DNA of 64,000 nucleotides from Polycladidibacter stylochi. GTDB lineage: Bacteria > Pseudomonadota > Alphaproteobacteria > Rhizobiales > Stappiaceae. Of the stretch, positions 26,596 through 34,677 are shown piece after piece (positions within the stretch are counted from its first letter, which is position 1; each line of letters starts with the position of its first letter). The DNA is taken from assembly GCF_001562055.1 (NCBI RefSeq), contig NZ_LLWE01000024.1:248001-312000 (forward strand), written 5' to 3'. The position numbers were made by a program, and so were the translations under genes. The notes under the pieces are model-generated. The model did no database searches. It was not told the origin of the DNA and worked only from the letters and a program-made list of their open reading frames with translations.

Positions 26596-29529
26596 ATGTC
26601 AAAAACAAGTCTTGCCCCCGCTCTTAACGAGAACGATCACCTGATTTTGGTGGATGGTTCTACCTTCATTTTTCGCGCCTATCATGCGCTACCCCCACTC
26701 ACACGTAAACCGGATGGTCTTCCTATTGGCGCGGTCTCCGGGTTTTGCAACATGCTATGGAAGCTATTGCAATCGGGTTTTGAAAAAGAAACTGGTCACG
26801 CCACAACACACTTGGCAGTTATCTTTGATAAATCGGGCAAAACATTTCGCAACGACTTTTATCCAGACTACAAAGCGCATCGCCCACCGCCACCGGAAGA
26901 CCTGATCCCGCAATTTGGCCTTATTCGAGAAGCTACGCGAGCATTTAATGTCCCGGCCATTGAGCAGGAAGGCTATGAGGCAGACGACTTGATCGCCACA
27001 TATGCGCGCCAAGCGGCAGCGCAAGGGGCGAAGGTAACTATTGCGTCGGGCGATAAAGATCTCATGCAGCTGGTGACCGATAAAATCGGCATGGTTGATA
27101 CCATGAAAAACAAAGTAATTAGCTTTCCTGAAGTCGAAGAAAAATTTGGCGTGGCACCGGATAAGGTGGTGGAAGTCCAATCGCTTGCCGGCGATAGCGT
27201 GGATAATGTGCCGGGTGTACCGGGCATTGGACTTAAAACTGCTGCGCTTTTAATCAACGAATATGGTGATCTGGAAAACCTTCTGTCCAGCGCTGAAGGG
27301 ATTAAACAAAAAAAACGCCGCGAAAACCTTATTGAATTCGCCGAGCAGGCCCGCATTTCATGGCGTTTGGTTAAGCTGGAAGAAAACGTACCAGTAGAAA
27401 CACCGGTTGAAGATTTTTCTGTTGCCGAGCTCGATGGTGCTAAAGCAATCGGTTTTTTAAAAGCCATCGGGCTGAACACGCTCACCCGTAAAGTTGCCGA
27501 GATTACAGCTACGGATGTGGCGCAAATAGAACCAATCGAGATTGAAATTGCCGGTTGGGCTACTGTACCAACTGAGACACAACAGGAAGAAACAGCCACG
27601 CAGGGCAATAGCGCTTCAGCAAGCTGGACAGCTTCACAAGTAGCTGCACAAGCCCAAGCCGAGCAAGCAGCTATTCCCGTTGATACACAAAGCTACGAAA
27701 CAGTTTCAACACTGGCACAACTGCAACAATGGGTCGACGCAGCCATTGCTCAAGGTTATGTGGCTGTTGATACTGAAACAACATCGCTAGATGCGATGCA
27801 GGCAGAACTGGTGGGTGTTTCATTGGCGTTGGCGCCGGGCAAGGCCTGCTACATTCCGCTGGCCCATGTTGATGGTGAAGGGGATTTGCTAGGTGGTGGT
27901 GGTTTGCTGCCCGGCCAAATTGCCATGAATGAAGCCCTACCGGTTCTCAAAGGCCTTTTGGAAAATCCAGCGGTTTTAAAAATCGCCCAGAATCTGAAAT
28001 ATGATTGGCTGGTCCTTTCCAGATACAACATCACAGTCACCCCCTACGACGATACCATGTTGCTTTCCTATGCACTGGATGCTGGCCGAGGCGGCAATGG
28101 CATGGACGAGTTGTCCGAGCGCTGGCTGAACCACAAACCCATTCCGTTTAAAGAGGTGTGCGGCTCTGGTAAGTCGATGATCACCTTCGATAAGGTACCA
28201 ATTGAAAAGGCGGTGGCATACGCAGCTGAAGATGCAGATGTTACCTTGCGTCTCTGGCATATATTGAAAAAGCGTTTGCCTGCCGAGCAAGTCACAACAG
28301 TTTACGAGCGCTTGGAACGGCCAATGGTTCAGGTGCTGGGAACTATGGAAAAACGCGGTGTCAGTATCGACCGGCAAATGCTATCTCGCTTGTCTGGTGA
28401 TTTTGCCCAAAAAGCAGCAGCGCTAGAATCTGAAATTCACAGTTTGGCTGGTGAAAACTTCAATATCGCCAGCCCCAAACAACTAGGGGAAATTCTCTTT
28501 GGCAAAATGGGGCTTCCCGGCGGTAAAAAAACCAAAACAGGTGCATGGTCTACTTCTGCCCAAGTACTGGATGATTTGGCCGCTCAGGGCCATGAAATGC
28601 CAAGCCGTATTGTTGAATGGCGCCAGCTGGCAAAGCTGAAATCAACCTACACCGATGCGCTGCCCGGCTTTATCAATAATGAAACTGGCCGTGTTCATAC
28701 TTCCTACTCTCTGGCCTCGACGACAACCGGACGCTTGTCGTCTTCCGAGCCGAACCTGCAAAACATTCCGGTGCGTACAGAAGATGGCCGTAAAATCCGT
28801 CAGGCATTTGTAGCGGGTGCAGGTAATAAGCTGATTTCAGCAGATTACAGCCAAATTGAATTGCGTGTTCTGGCTCACATGGCAGATATCCCGCAGCTAA
28901 AGAACGCATTTGCTGATGGTCTGGACATTCATGCCATGACCGCCTCGGAAATGTTTGACATGCCGATTGAGGGGATGGACCCCATGGTGCGCCGACAGGC
29001 TAAAGCCATCAACTTCGGTATTATCTATGGGATTTCAGCCTTTGGCTTAGCCAATCAGCTAGGTATCTCGCGCGGTGAAGCGAGTGATTATATCAAAATG
29101 TACTTCCAGCGCTTCCCAGGCATTCAGGAGTATATGGAGGAAACAAAGAAGTTTGTGCACGCCAATGGTTATGTCGAAACCATATTTGGACGCCGTGCAC
29201 ACTATCCCGATGTGAACACTAAAAATCCCAATATGCGTCAGTTCTATGAGCGTGCAGCAATTAATGCCCCCATACAGGGTTCGGCGGCCGATATTATTCG
29301 CCGCGCTATGATGCGCATGGATCAAGCGCTTTTAGACGCCAATTTGGAAGCGCTGATGCTGTTGCAAGTGCACGATGAATTGATTTTCGAACTGCCGGAA
29401 GCGCAAGTTGACGCCACCATTCCGGTTGTAAAAGCCATAATGGAAAATGCGTGCGAGCCAGTACTTCAACTCTCTGTTCCGCTTAAGGTTGACGCGCAAG
29501 CTGCTAGTAACTGGGACGAGGCACATTAG
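26596..29529 (+). CDS. polA: DNA polymerase I
   Basis: Repair and Okazaki-maturation polymerase, 977 residues. The 5'-3' nuclease domain (about 10-290) has FDKSGKTFRNDFYPDYKAHR and the acidic ASGDKDLMQL. The 3'-5' exonuclease domain (about 365-560) retains the metal-binding DTETTSLD motif, so proofreading is likely active. The family A polymerase domain holds motif A DYSQIELRVLAH, motif B RRQAKAINFGIIYG and motif C VHDEL. A Gln/Ala-rich linker (about 315-355) joins the first two domains. A strong hairpin terminator follows. Confidence 0.97.
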   Translation: MSKTSLAPALNENDHLILVDGSTFIFRAYHALPPLTRKPDGLPIGAVSGFCNMLWKLLQSGFEKETGHATTHLAVIFDKSGKTFRNDFYPDYKAHRPPPPEDLIPQFGLIREATRAFNVPAIEQEGYEADDLIATYARQAAAQGAKVTIASGDKDLMQLVTDKIGMVDTMKNKVISFPEVEEKFGVAPDKVVEVQSLAGDSVDNVPGVPGIGLKTAALLINEYGDLENLLSSAEGIKQKKRRENLIEFAEQARISWRLVKLEENVPVETPVEDFSVAELDGAKAIGFLKAIGLNTLTRKVAEITATDVAQIEPIEIEIAGWATVPTETQQEETATQGNSASASWTASQVAAQAQAEQAAIPVDTQSYETVSTLAQLQQWVDAAIAQGYVAVDTETTSLDAMQAELVGVSLALAPGKACYIPLAHVDGEGDLLGGGGLLPGQIAMNEALPVLKGLLENPAVLKIAQNLKYDWLVLSRYNITVTPYDDTMLLSYALDAGRGGNGMDELSERWLNHKPIPFKEVCGSGKSMITFDKVPIEKAVAYAAEDADVTLRLWHILKKRLPAEQVTTVYERLERPMVQVLGTMEKRGVSIDRQMLSRLSGDFAQKAAALESEIHSLAGENFNIASPKQLGEILFGKMGLPGGKKTKTGAWSTSAQVLDDLAAQGHEMPSRIVEWRQLAKLKSTYTDALPGFINNETGRVHTSYSLASTTTGRLSSSEPNLQNIPVRTEDGRKIRQAFVAGAGNKLISADYSQIELRVLAHMADIPQLKNAFADGLDIHAMTASEMFDMPIEGMDPMVRRQAKAINFGIIYGISAFGLANQLGISRGEASDYIKMYFQRFPGIQEYMEETKKFVHANGYVETIFGRRAHYPDVNTKNPNMRQFYERAAINAPIQGSAADIIRRAMMRMDQALLDANLEALMLLQVHDELIFELPEAQVDATIPVVKAIMENACEPVLQLSVPLKVDAQAASNWDEAH

Positions 29530-29550
29530 CTTCTATAAAAAATAACCTCA

Positions 29551-29586
29551 AACAAAAAACCCCGGTGTTTGGCCGGGGTTATTTAA
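29551..29586. terminator. Bidirectional terminator between polA and the TAXI gene
   Basis: An 8-bp GC-rich stem AACCCCGG/CCGGGGTT (29558-29565 and 29573-29580) with a 7-base loop. The minus strand has a strong U run (GGGGTTTTTTG), and the plus strand has the weaker ATTTAATTTT. Confidence 0.85.
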
Positions 29587-29603
29587 TTTTCGCAGCGATT
29601 TAT

Positions 29604-30494
29604 TTAGTTCAAAGCGTTACGAATTACTTTTGCCGAAGCCCTTGCCGCGCGGCGCAGTTTTTTAAGCTCTTTTTTGGTGAATTTGTCCCGCAATGCATAA
29701 AGCTGTGCGGTCATCTTGTAGGTATTTGTTTTGCCAAAGGTGCAAGAGGTAAGCCCTTCAGTCAAATGGTTACAAGGGACACCAGCTGAGAACAACATTT
29801 TGTTGCCATCAATATCTTTTGCATCATCCACATCGCCATCATCCATCGGTGCTATCATAATATCATCCGAAAGGTGTTGGGCTTCAATCAACACTTGGTT
29901 GGCCTGCATACCAGTTACAAGCAAAATGGCATCTACATTTCCATGTACCAACTCTTCTAAAGCGAGTTCGGCATCATCTTCTTCTGTGGCAATCGTAACC
30001 TCGCCATAGTCGCTATCCTCAGCAACTAGGTTCGCCCAAGTTGCCGCCGCACCAGAAGCATAAACATCCCCCACAACAATTTTTGCTTCTTTCCCGTAAC
30101 TTTCTAAATCACTTAGCTCATTAACTTTCCCATCTCTATGGGTTAGCAAGATAATATACTCGTCATGCAATGAGGCGAGTGTCATGAGCCGTTTGGCCTC
30201 AACGGGTTCTTCACGTTTTAAGTTGGCAATTACATCAGGTTGGGCAAGAAATACTTCGCACTCATCATTGAGTGCCATATCCTTGTTACCGATAGAGCCC
30301 CCAGTGTCGAAGAGCACCTCGCTATCTAAACCCGCACGTTCCAATGCCTTTTGGTACATGAGTGCGGCTTGATGATAACTGCCGTTTTCAGAACCTGAAC
30401 AAATACGAATTTTCGTCTCTGCCAAGCTTTGTACTGAATAAATACTGGCTGCTAGCCCTATGGCAACAGCTACGAAACTACGAAAAGACTTCAT
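29604..30494 (-). CDS. TAXI-family TRAP solute-binding protein (orphan)
   Basis: A periplasmic binding protein of about 296 residues. The ATG at 30494 gives a clean signal peptide (MKSFRSFVAVAIGLAAS... ending SLA); the frame also opens at 30512. The mature start TKIRICSGSENGSYHQAALMYQ matches the TAXI (TRAP-associated extracytoplasmic immunogenic) pattern, with a later GGSIGNKDMALND and FLAQPDVIANL. No TRAP membrane subunit (DctQ/M or fused) is nearby, so its transporter is elsewhere or it acts as a sensor partner. The protein is rich in Asp and Glu at about 165-235. It is divergent from a TetR gene across a 405-base gap. Confidence 0.8.
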   Translation of the reverse strand: MKSFRSFVAVAIGLAASIYSVQSLAETKIRICSGSENGSYHQAALMYQKALERAGLDSEVLFDTGGSIGNKDMALNDECEVFLAQPDVIANLKREEPVEAKRLMTLASLHDEYIILLTHRDGKVNELSDLESYGKEAKIVVGDVYASGAAATWANLVAEDSDYGEVTIATEEDDAELALEELVHGNVDAILLVTGMQANQVLIEAQHLSDDIMIAPMDDGDVDDAKDIDGNKMLFSAGVPCNHLTEGLTSCTFGKTNTYKMTAQLYALRDKFTKKELKKLRRAARASAKVIRNALN

Positions 30495-30899
30495 ATCTTT
30501 GGCTCTCTGCATATAGCTTCAAGTAATATAAATATTTATATTGATTATCTGATTGCTCAGTGTGAACCCTTAATATTTAATATGACGAAGTTATGATTTA
30601 AATACGTACTAGTAAAATAGATATTTTTTTAGTAATGAGGTTTTTCTATATCAATAGTGATTAATACATACAAATTAAACAGCGGTGAAAATAGAAGTAA
30701 ATATAATATAAAATTTACATGAAAATGAACCGGTCGGTAAACATGTTTTATTATGTATGTACCGATCAGTAAACTATAAGATACTAGAACAATAAAGGTT
30801 TTCGCTGTTAAAGTAATGAATAAAAAAGTAGGGTTTGTGAAAGGATATTTTGCTAAGAGATTAATAAAATTCATAATCAAGAATCCTTGGGAGAAACAA
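30495..30899. promoter_or_regulatory. Divergent control region with two TetR-type operator candidates
   Basis: The 405-base gap between the TAXI and TetR genes holds two related 14-mers, ACCGGTCGGTAAAC (30729-30742) and ACCGATCAGTAAAC (30761-30774). They are 12/14 identical and 32 bases apart (about three helical turns). The first contains the dyad ACCG-N2-CGGT. The rest is very AT-rich. An open frame runs upstream of the TetR start but lacks family sequence. Confidence 0.6.
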
Positions 30900-31661
30900 G
30901 TGCGGCCGACAAAACGAGATCTGCTTATCAGCTCTGCCCTCAAGGTTTTTTATCAAAACGGTTTTAGCGCGACTGGAATGGACGAGTTGGCAGAAAAGGT
31001 CGGCATTTCCAAAACATCAATATACAATCATTTTAATTCAAAAGATGAACTCATAGCGGCAACTTTAAAGTTGAGAGACCATAATTTCCGTAGGTGGCTC
31101 AAGCAAAGAGTTAAGCAACTTGCTTCAACACCAAGTGGGCAACTACTCGCCGTTTTCGATGCATTGGAGGAATGGTTTCAAGACCCTGCCTTTAAAGGCT
31201 GTATGCTGGTAAAAGCTGTCTCTGAGTTTCAAAAGGATGATAGCTTTGCTAAGGTAATTGCCAAAGATAACAAGCAAGATTTATTGAATTATTACCATAG
31301 TTTGGCAATTGAGGCTGACTTTAAACAACCGGCAATGATCGCAAGACAAATACTTATCCTACAAGAAGGGGCAATTGCTTCGGCGCAAGTCGGCACTTTT
31401 AAAGGCGCGGCGGAAGATGCCCGCTTTGCAGCAGCTTTACTCATCAATAATGCCAAGCAAGAAAAAGCAGCGCTTTCTTTAACCCTTCCCAAAAAGCGTT
31501 TGGAAGAAACCGCAACTTATGTGCCTAAGGTGACTATGGCATCAACTGAAGAGCCAATTGATGCCAAGGATGAAGATCTCATGGAGCCTGAGACACAAAA
31601 GCAACTTTCCGATAATTTTGAAGATATTGCTTGGCCGATGAATGCCGCTAATAGCAAGTAG
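30900..31661 (+). CDS. TetR/AcrR-family transcriptional regulator
   Basis: A repressor-type regulator of 253 residues. The GTG at 30900 is chosen because GGGAG lies 6 bases upstream and the product then starts at the family position (VRPTKRDLLISSALKVF). The frame is open to 30816, but the added 28 residues are basic and non-family. Residues about 5-50 are the TetR helix-turn-helix (GFSATGMDELAEKVGISKTSIYNHF). The ligand domain follows and ends in an acidic tail of about 50 residues that is longer than usual. Two candidate operators lie upstream, suggesting autoregulation and perhaps control of the divergent TAXI gene. Confidence 0.85.
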   Translation: MRPTKRDLLISSALKVFYQNGFSATGMDELAEKVGISKTSIYNHFNSKDELIAATLKLRDHNFRRWLKQRVKQLASTPSGQLLAVFDALEEWFQDPAFKGCMLVKAVSEFQKDDSFAKVIAKDNKQDLLNYYHSLAIEADFKQPAMIARQILILQEGAIASAQVGTFKGAAEDARFAAALLINNAKQEKAALSLTLPKKRLEETATYVPKVTMASTEEPIDAKDEDLMEPETQKQLSDNFEDIAWPMNAANSK

Positions 31662-31720
31662 CTAAGCCAAACCAGAATTTACCCTAGGATAGTACGCTAT
31701 TATTTCAGTAGCTTAATTGT

Positions 31721-32662
31721 TCAAGCTCGTTTGGTTAGATGAATGCCTGCAATTGTACAGCGCACCGAGCCGCCAGCCATTTCGATACTGGATATATCCA
31801 GGGGAACCAGCTCGGTTGTTTTCTCAAGAATTTGCTTTTGGTCGGCTGTTAATGCAGCTAGAGCTTTGCTGGAAAGGGCTAACAGCCGGTTACTACTTCC
31901 TTGTAGTTCAATAGCGTTACCAGCAAAATTGGCGATTTGTGCATGGCTTAATGCTATCACATCTCGGCCCGACGCCTGTAGTCGCTCTGCAACTTCTTCG
32001 CGCCGTTTGGGATTAACAATAGAATCAAGGCAGATCATGGCAAAATCTGTGGCGATGCACATCATCACATTACTATGATAAATCGCAGTACCCCTCTCGT
32101 CTACACTGGCAAAGGCCATTGGCTCATAATTAAAGTGGGTGCAAAAGCGCTCCAGTGCGATTGGATCGGTACGAGTAGATTCAGCGGCATAGGCAACCCG
32201 GTCAATATGATCCAATACCATGGCACCTGTACCTTCAAGAAAAAGCCCATCTGGCTCAAGGCCGGAATAGTCAATGACATCTTGTACACGATACTGCTGC
32301 TTGAGCATTTCAATAATATCTGTGCGGCGTTCCTTTCGCCTGTTTTCAGCATGCATGGGGTAAATGGCAATATGACCGCCAGCATGCGTTGAAAACCAGT
32401 TATTGGGAAAAACAGAGTCAGGGGTCTTGGTGCCTTCGTCTTCAAACAAATGAACCCTTACCCCGTGCTTTTCGAGTGTCTGTGCCGCAACGGTTATTTC
32501 TTGATAAGCCTGTTGTGCTAAGTGTGCACTGGCATTAGCTACGCGTTGAAAGGCGTTATCACAGGCTGTTTCCTCATTAACGCTAAAGTGATGGGGCCTG
32601 ATCATAACAATAGCGGCAGGAGCCTGGACTGAAGGGCGTATAAGCGGTGCTGTAAGGTTCAT
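31721..32662 (-). CDS. ctlX: Citrulline hydrolase CtlX-like, amidinotransferase-fold enzyme
   Basis: A 313-residue member of the guanidine-group-modifying (arginine deiminase-like) superfamily. Conserved sites visible are VFPNNWFSTH, the acidic LEGTGAMVLDH segment, the catalytic His region YHSNVMMCI and the nucleophile Cys near the end (MAGGSVRCTIAGIHL). Length and motifs fit citrulline utilisation hydrolases, which release ornithine from citrulline, better than arginine deiminases. The gene follows ornithine cyclodeaminase by 31 bases on the same strand, which would use the product. Dimethylarginine hydrolase activity is an alternative. Confidence 0.78.
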   Translation of the reverse strand: MNLTAPLIRPSVQAPAAIVMIRPHHFSVNEETACDNAFQRVANASAHLAQQAYQEITVAAQTLEKHGVRVHLFEDEGTKTPDSVFPNNWFSTHAGGHIAIYPMHAENRRKERRTDIIEMLKQQYRVQDVIDYSGLEPDGLFLEGTGAMVLDHIDRVAYAAESTRTDPIALERFCTHFNYEPMAFASVDERGTAIYHSNVMMCIATDFAMICLDSIVNPKRREEVAERLQASGRDVIALSHAQIANFAGNAIELQGSSNRLLALSSKALAALTADQKQILEKTTELVPLDISSIEMAGGSVRCTIAGIHLTKRA

Positions 32663-32693
32663 TCTTTTGGCTCCTGTGCAGGCTTAGGCGGGC

Positions 32694-33776
32694 TTAAAAA
32701 GTAGGTGATGGTAAATCGTTGTTTTGCGCAGAAGCTCGCAACAGCATACCGAATAAATCCCGTGGTTCATCTGGGTCTGCAATCATATCCAGATTTTCAA
32801 ACATGCCGGTTTCTTTTAATTGGCTGTAAATAAACCGAAGTGCCGAGAAATCCTCAATCGCAAAGCCCACACTGTCAAACAGTGTTATTTGGCGCGCATC
32901 CTTTCGGCCCACTTTCGCACCGCACATGACTTCCCAAATCTCGTTAACAGGGTAGTCATCCGGTAGTTGTTGTATTTCGCCTTCAATTCGCGTTTGCGGC
33001 GGGTACTCAACAAAAATATCCGAGCGCAACAGAATATCTTTGTGCAGTTCTGTTTTACCAGGGCAGTCACCGCCAATAGCGTTAATATGTATGCCCGCAC
33101 CCACCATGTTATCGGTTAAAATGGTGGCATACTGCTTGTCCGCGGTTACTGTGGTGACAATTTGTGCGCCTTCTACCGCCTCTTCTGGCGAACTACAGGC
33201 AGTCATCTTCAAGCCATAGTCGGCAAGGTTGCGCATACATTTTTCAGTTGCCACCCGATCTATGTCATAGAGGCGTAACTCTTCAATACCCAAAATCGCT
33301 TTGAACGCTAGTGCTTGAAACTCAGATTGTGCCCCATTGCCGATAATCGCCATGACCTTGGAATTCTGCGGCGCTAAATATTTAGCCGCAACAGCAGATG
33401 TGGCGGCAGTGCGAAGTGCTGTTAATAGGGTCATTTCTGAAAGCATGAGCGGATAACCGGAATCCACATCAGCTAACACACCAAATGCAGTGACGGTTTG
33501 TAGCCCTTCCTTCATATTCTTGGGGTGGCCGTTAACATACTTGAAGCCATAGACCTCGCCATCACTGGTAGGCATCAGTTCTATCACACCCTCTTTAGAG
33601 TGCGAGGCCACGCGGGGGGTTTTATCAAACAGCTCCCAACGGCGAAAATCACTCTCAATGAATTCAGCAATTCCGGTTAAAACACGATCGATTCCAAGGG
33701 TCAGGACCAGTTTCATCATGTGGTCAACGCTGACAAATGGAACCAGATTAATGCCTTTTGGTGGGGTAATAGCCAT
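32694..33776 (-). CDS. ocd: Ornithine cyclodeaminase
   Basis: Converts ornithine to proline with loss of ammonia, using bound NAD. The protein has 360 residues. It belongs to the mu-crystallin/OCD family: the N-terminal half has the substrate segment YGFKYVNGHPKN and LTALRTAATSAVAAKYLA; the Rossmann loop is AIIGNGAQSEFQALA; and AIGGDCPGKTELH holds the catalytic Asp region. A ribosome site AGGAAA precedes the ATG at 33776. It is the first gene of an ocd-ctlX unit that turns citrulline into proline. A divergent Lrp-family gene is the likely regulator. Confidence 0.92.
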   Translation of the reverse strand: MAITPPKGINLVPFVSVDHMMKLVLTLGIDRVLTGIAEFIESDFRRWELFDKTPRVASHSKEGVIELMPTSDGEVYGFKYVNGHPKNMKEGLQTVTAFGVLADVDSGYPLMLSEMTLLTALRTAATSAVAAKYLAPQNSKVMAIIGNGAQSEFQALAFKAILGIEELRLYDIDRVATEKCMRNLADYGLKMTACSSPEEAVEGAQIVTTVTADKQYATILTDNMVGAGIHINAIGGDCPGKTELHKDILLRSDIFVEYPPQTRIEGEIQQLPDDYPVNEIWEVMCGAKVGRKDARQITLFDSVGFAIEDFSALRFIYSQLKETGMFENLDMIADPDEPRDLFGMLLRASAQNNDLPSPTF

Positions 33777-33858
33777 TGGGTTTCCTGTTTTTTATAAAAC
33801 TTGTGTTGCCTAGAGCTTAAAAACGGTCATTTTCAAAAAACATATCAAAGAAAAACAA

Positions 33859-33899
33859 ATATTTTGGCAATTACTATAAAAATTGCTAGGTCAAAATAT
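33859..33899. promoter_or_regulatory. AT-rich dyad between ocd and the Lrp gene (candidate Lrp operator)
   Basis: A nested inverted repeat with outer arms ATATTTTG (33859-33866) and CAAAATAT (33892-33899) and inner arms GCAATT (33867-33872) and AATTGC (33881-33886). It lies in the 154-base divergent promoter region, where Lrp/AsnC proteins usually control both genes. Confidence 0.55.
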
Positions 33900-33930
33900 A
33901 AAAATGACAATTGAATCATGAAGGGAAGTA

Positions 33931-34371
33931 ATGGTGAGTGACGCAAAGCATCAGTTTGATGCATTGGATAGAGAGCTAATATCGCTACTGCGCAATGATG
34001 CACGTGCGCCGCTTGCAAAGCTGGCCGACATTCTCAAAGTGTCACGTGGCACGGTTCAAAATCGCTTAGACCGCCTTTTGGCCAGTGGGGCTCTATTGGG
34101 GTTTACCATACGGGTACGCGAGGATTACGACGAAAACACTATACGTGCGATTATGCTCATTGAGGTCGTCGGCAAATCAACCACGCAAGTGGTAAAGCGA
34201 CTGCGTGGCATGCCGGAGCTAACCAAGTTGCACACAACGAATGGCGCGTGGGATTTAGTGGCAGAAGTTAATACAAGTTCACTCGCAGAATTCGACCGAA
34301 TTCTACGCGAAGTTCGTATGATTGATGGTGTGTTGAACAGTGAAACGAGCCTACTGTTAAGTTCTATATAA
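33931..34371 (+). CDS. Lrp/AsnC-family transcriptional regulator
   Basis: A 146-residue regulator with an N-terminal winged helix-turn-helix (LDRELISLLRNDARAPLAKL, then the recognition part VSRGTVQNRLDRLLASGAL) and a C-terminal RAM/ActD domain (about 65-146) with TTQVVKRLRGMPELTKLHTTNGAWDLVAEV. It is divergent from ocd-ctlX, the common arrangement for a regulator of amino-acid catabolism, and probably responds to ornithine, arginine or citrulline; the effector is inferred. The start codon has GGGA five bases upstream (AAGGGAAGTA ATG). Confidence 0.92.
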   Translation: MVSDAKHQFDALDRELISLLRNDARAPLAKLADILKVSRGTVQNRLDRLLASGALLGFTIRVREDYDENTIRAIMLIEVVGKSTTQVVKRLRGMPELTKLHTTNGAWDLVAEVNTSSLAEFDRILREVRMIDGVLNSETSLLLSSI

Positions 34372-34376
34372 ATAAA

Positions 34377-34410
34377 AACTCTGAGTATTATAAAGAAAGG
34401 CGTCAGAGTT
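34377..34410 (+). terminator. Weak hairpin after the Lrp gene
   Basis: An 8-bp stem AACTCTGA/TCAGAGTT with an 18-base loop just past the Lrp stop. There is no U tract, so termination by it alone is doubtful. Confidence 0.35.
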
Positions 34411-34537
34411 GCCCATTTATTTGGCAAAATATTTAGTGCATCAATTTTAATCTCTTTCAGGTTATGAAATAGTCAATAAGTACTTTTTGGTAGATAAGTA
34501 AAAGCTTAAATTATTGTGATTTAAGTATAATTTCGTA

Positions 34538-34553
34538 TGGCATAGCAATTGCT
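34538..34553 (+). promoter_or_regulatory. Sigma-54 (-24/-12) promoter element of the nitrate operon
   Basis: TGGCATAGCAATTGCT has the invariant GG and GC separated by exactly 10 bases, with TGGCA and TTGCT boxes as in RpoN promoters. It would start transcription around 34563-34565, about 114 bases before nrtA. NtrC control is expected for nitrogen assimilation, although no clear NtrC box was recognised upstream. Confidence 0.7.
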
Positions 34554-34562
34554 AGATATCTC

Positions 34563-34677
34563 ACGGGGCGCACATCTCACCAATGGGCCCCGTCACTGCG
34601 AATAGCTGCATGAGAGCTACCCACATGCAGTTACCGCGTTCTTTATCGCCCTTTGTAGAGAGCCATGAGATATCGAA
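34563..34677 (+). ncRNA. Structured 5' leader of the nrtA operon
   Basis: Two hairpins can be drawn. Hairpin 1 (ACGGGGC 34563-34569 with GCCCCGT 34587-34593) would lie at the very 5' end of a sigma-54 transcript. Hairpin 2 is CTGCATG (34606-34612) with CATGCAG (34624-34630), extended by a G-U and an A-U pair. GGGGCG (34565-34570) could instead pair with CGCCCT (34647-34652) near the ribosome site. No terminator tail was seen. The ANTAR-type dual hexaloop of nas leaders is not evident. Candidate regulatory RNA only. Confidence 0.45.

Noticed and set aside
30816-30899. Longer TetR protein starting at 30816
   Set aside because: The added residues are non-family, while the GTG at 30900 has a strong ribosome site at ideal spacing.
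34555-34674. A long-range RNA helix GATATCTCA/TGAGATATC closing the nrtA leader
   Set aside because: If the sigma-54 element is used, the left arm is upstream of the transcription start, so the helix cannot form in that transcript. It is kept only as a DNA-level note.
34563-34677. Assignment of the nrtA leader to the ANTAR (NasR/NasT) antiterminator or a guanidine-II riboswitch
   Set aside because: The visible loops are 17 and 11 bases, not hexaloops with the expected A and G, and there is no terminator U run. The ACGR loops of guanidine-II RNA are absent.
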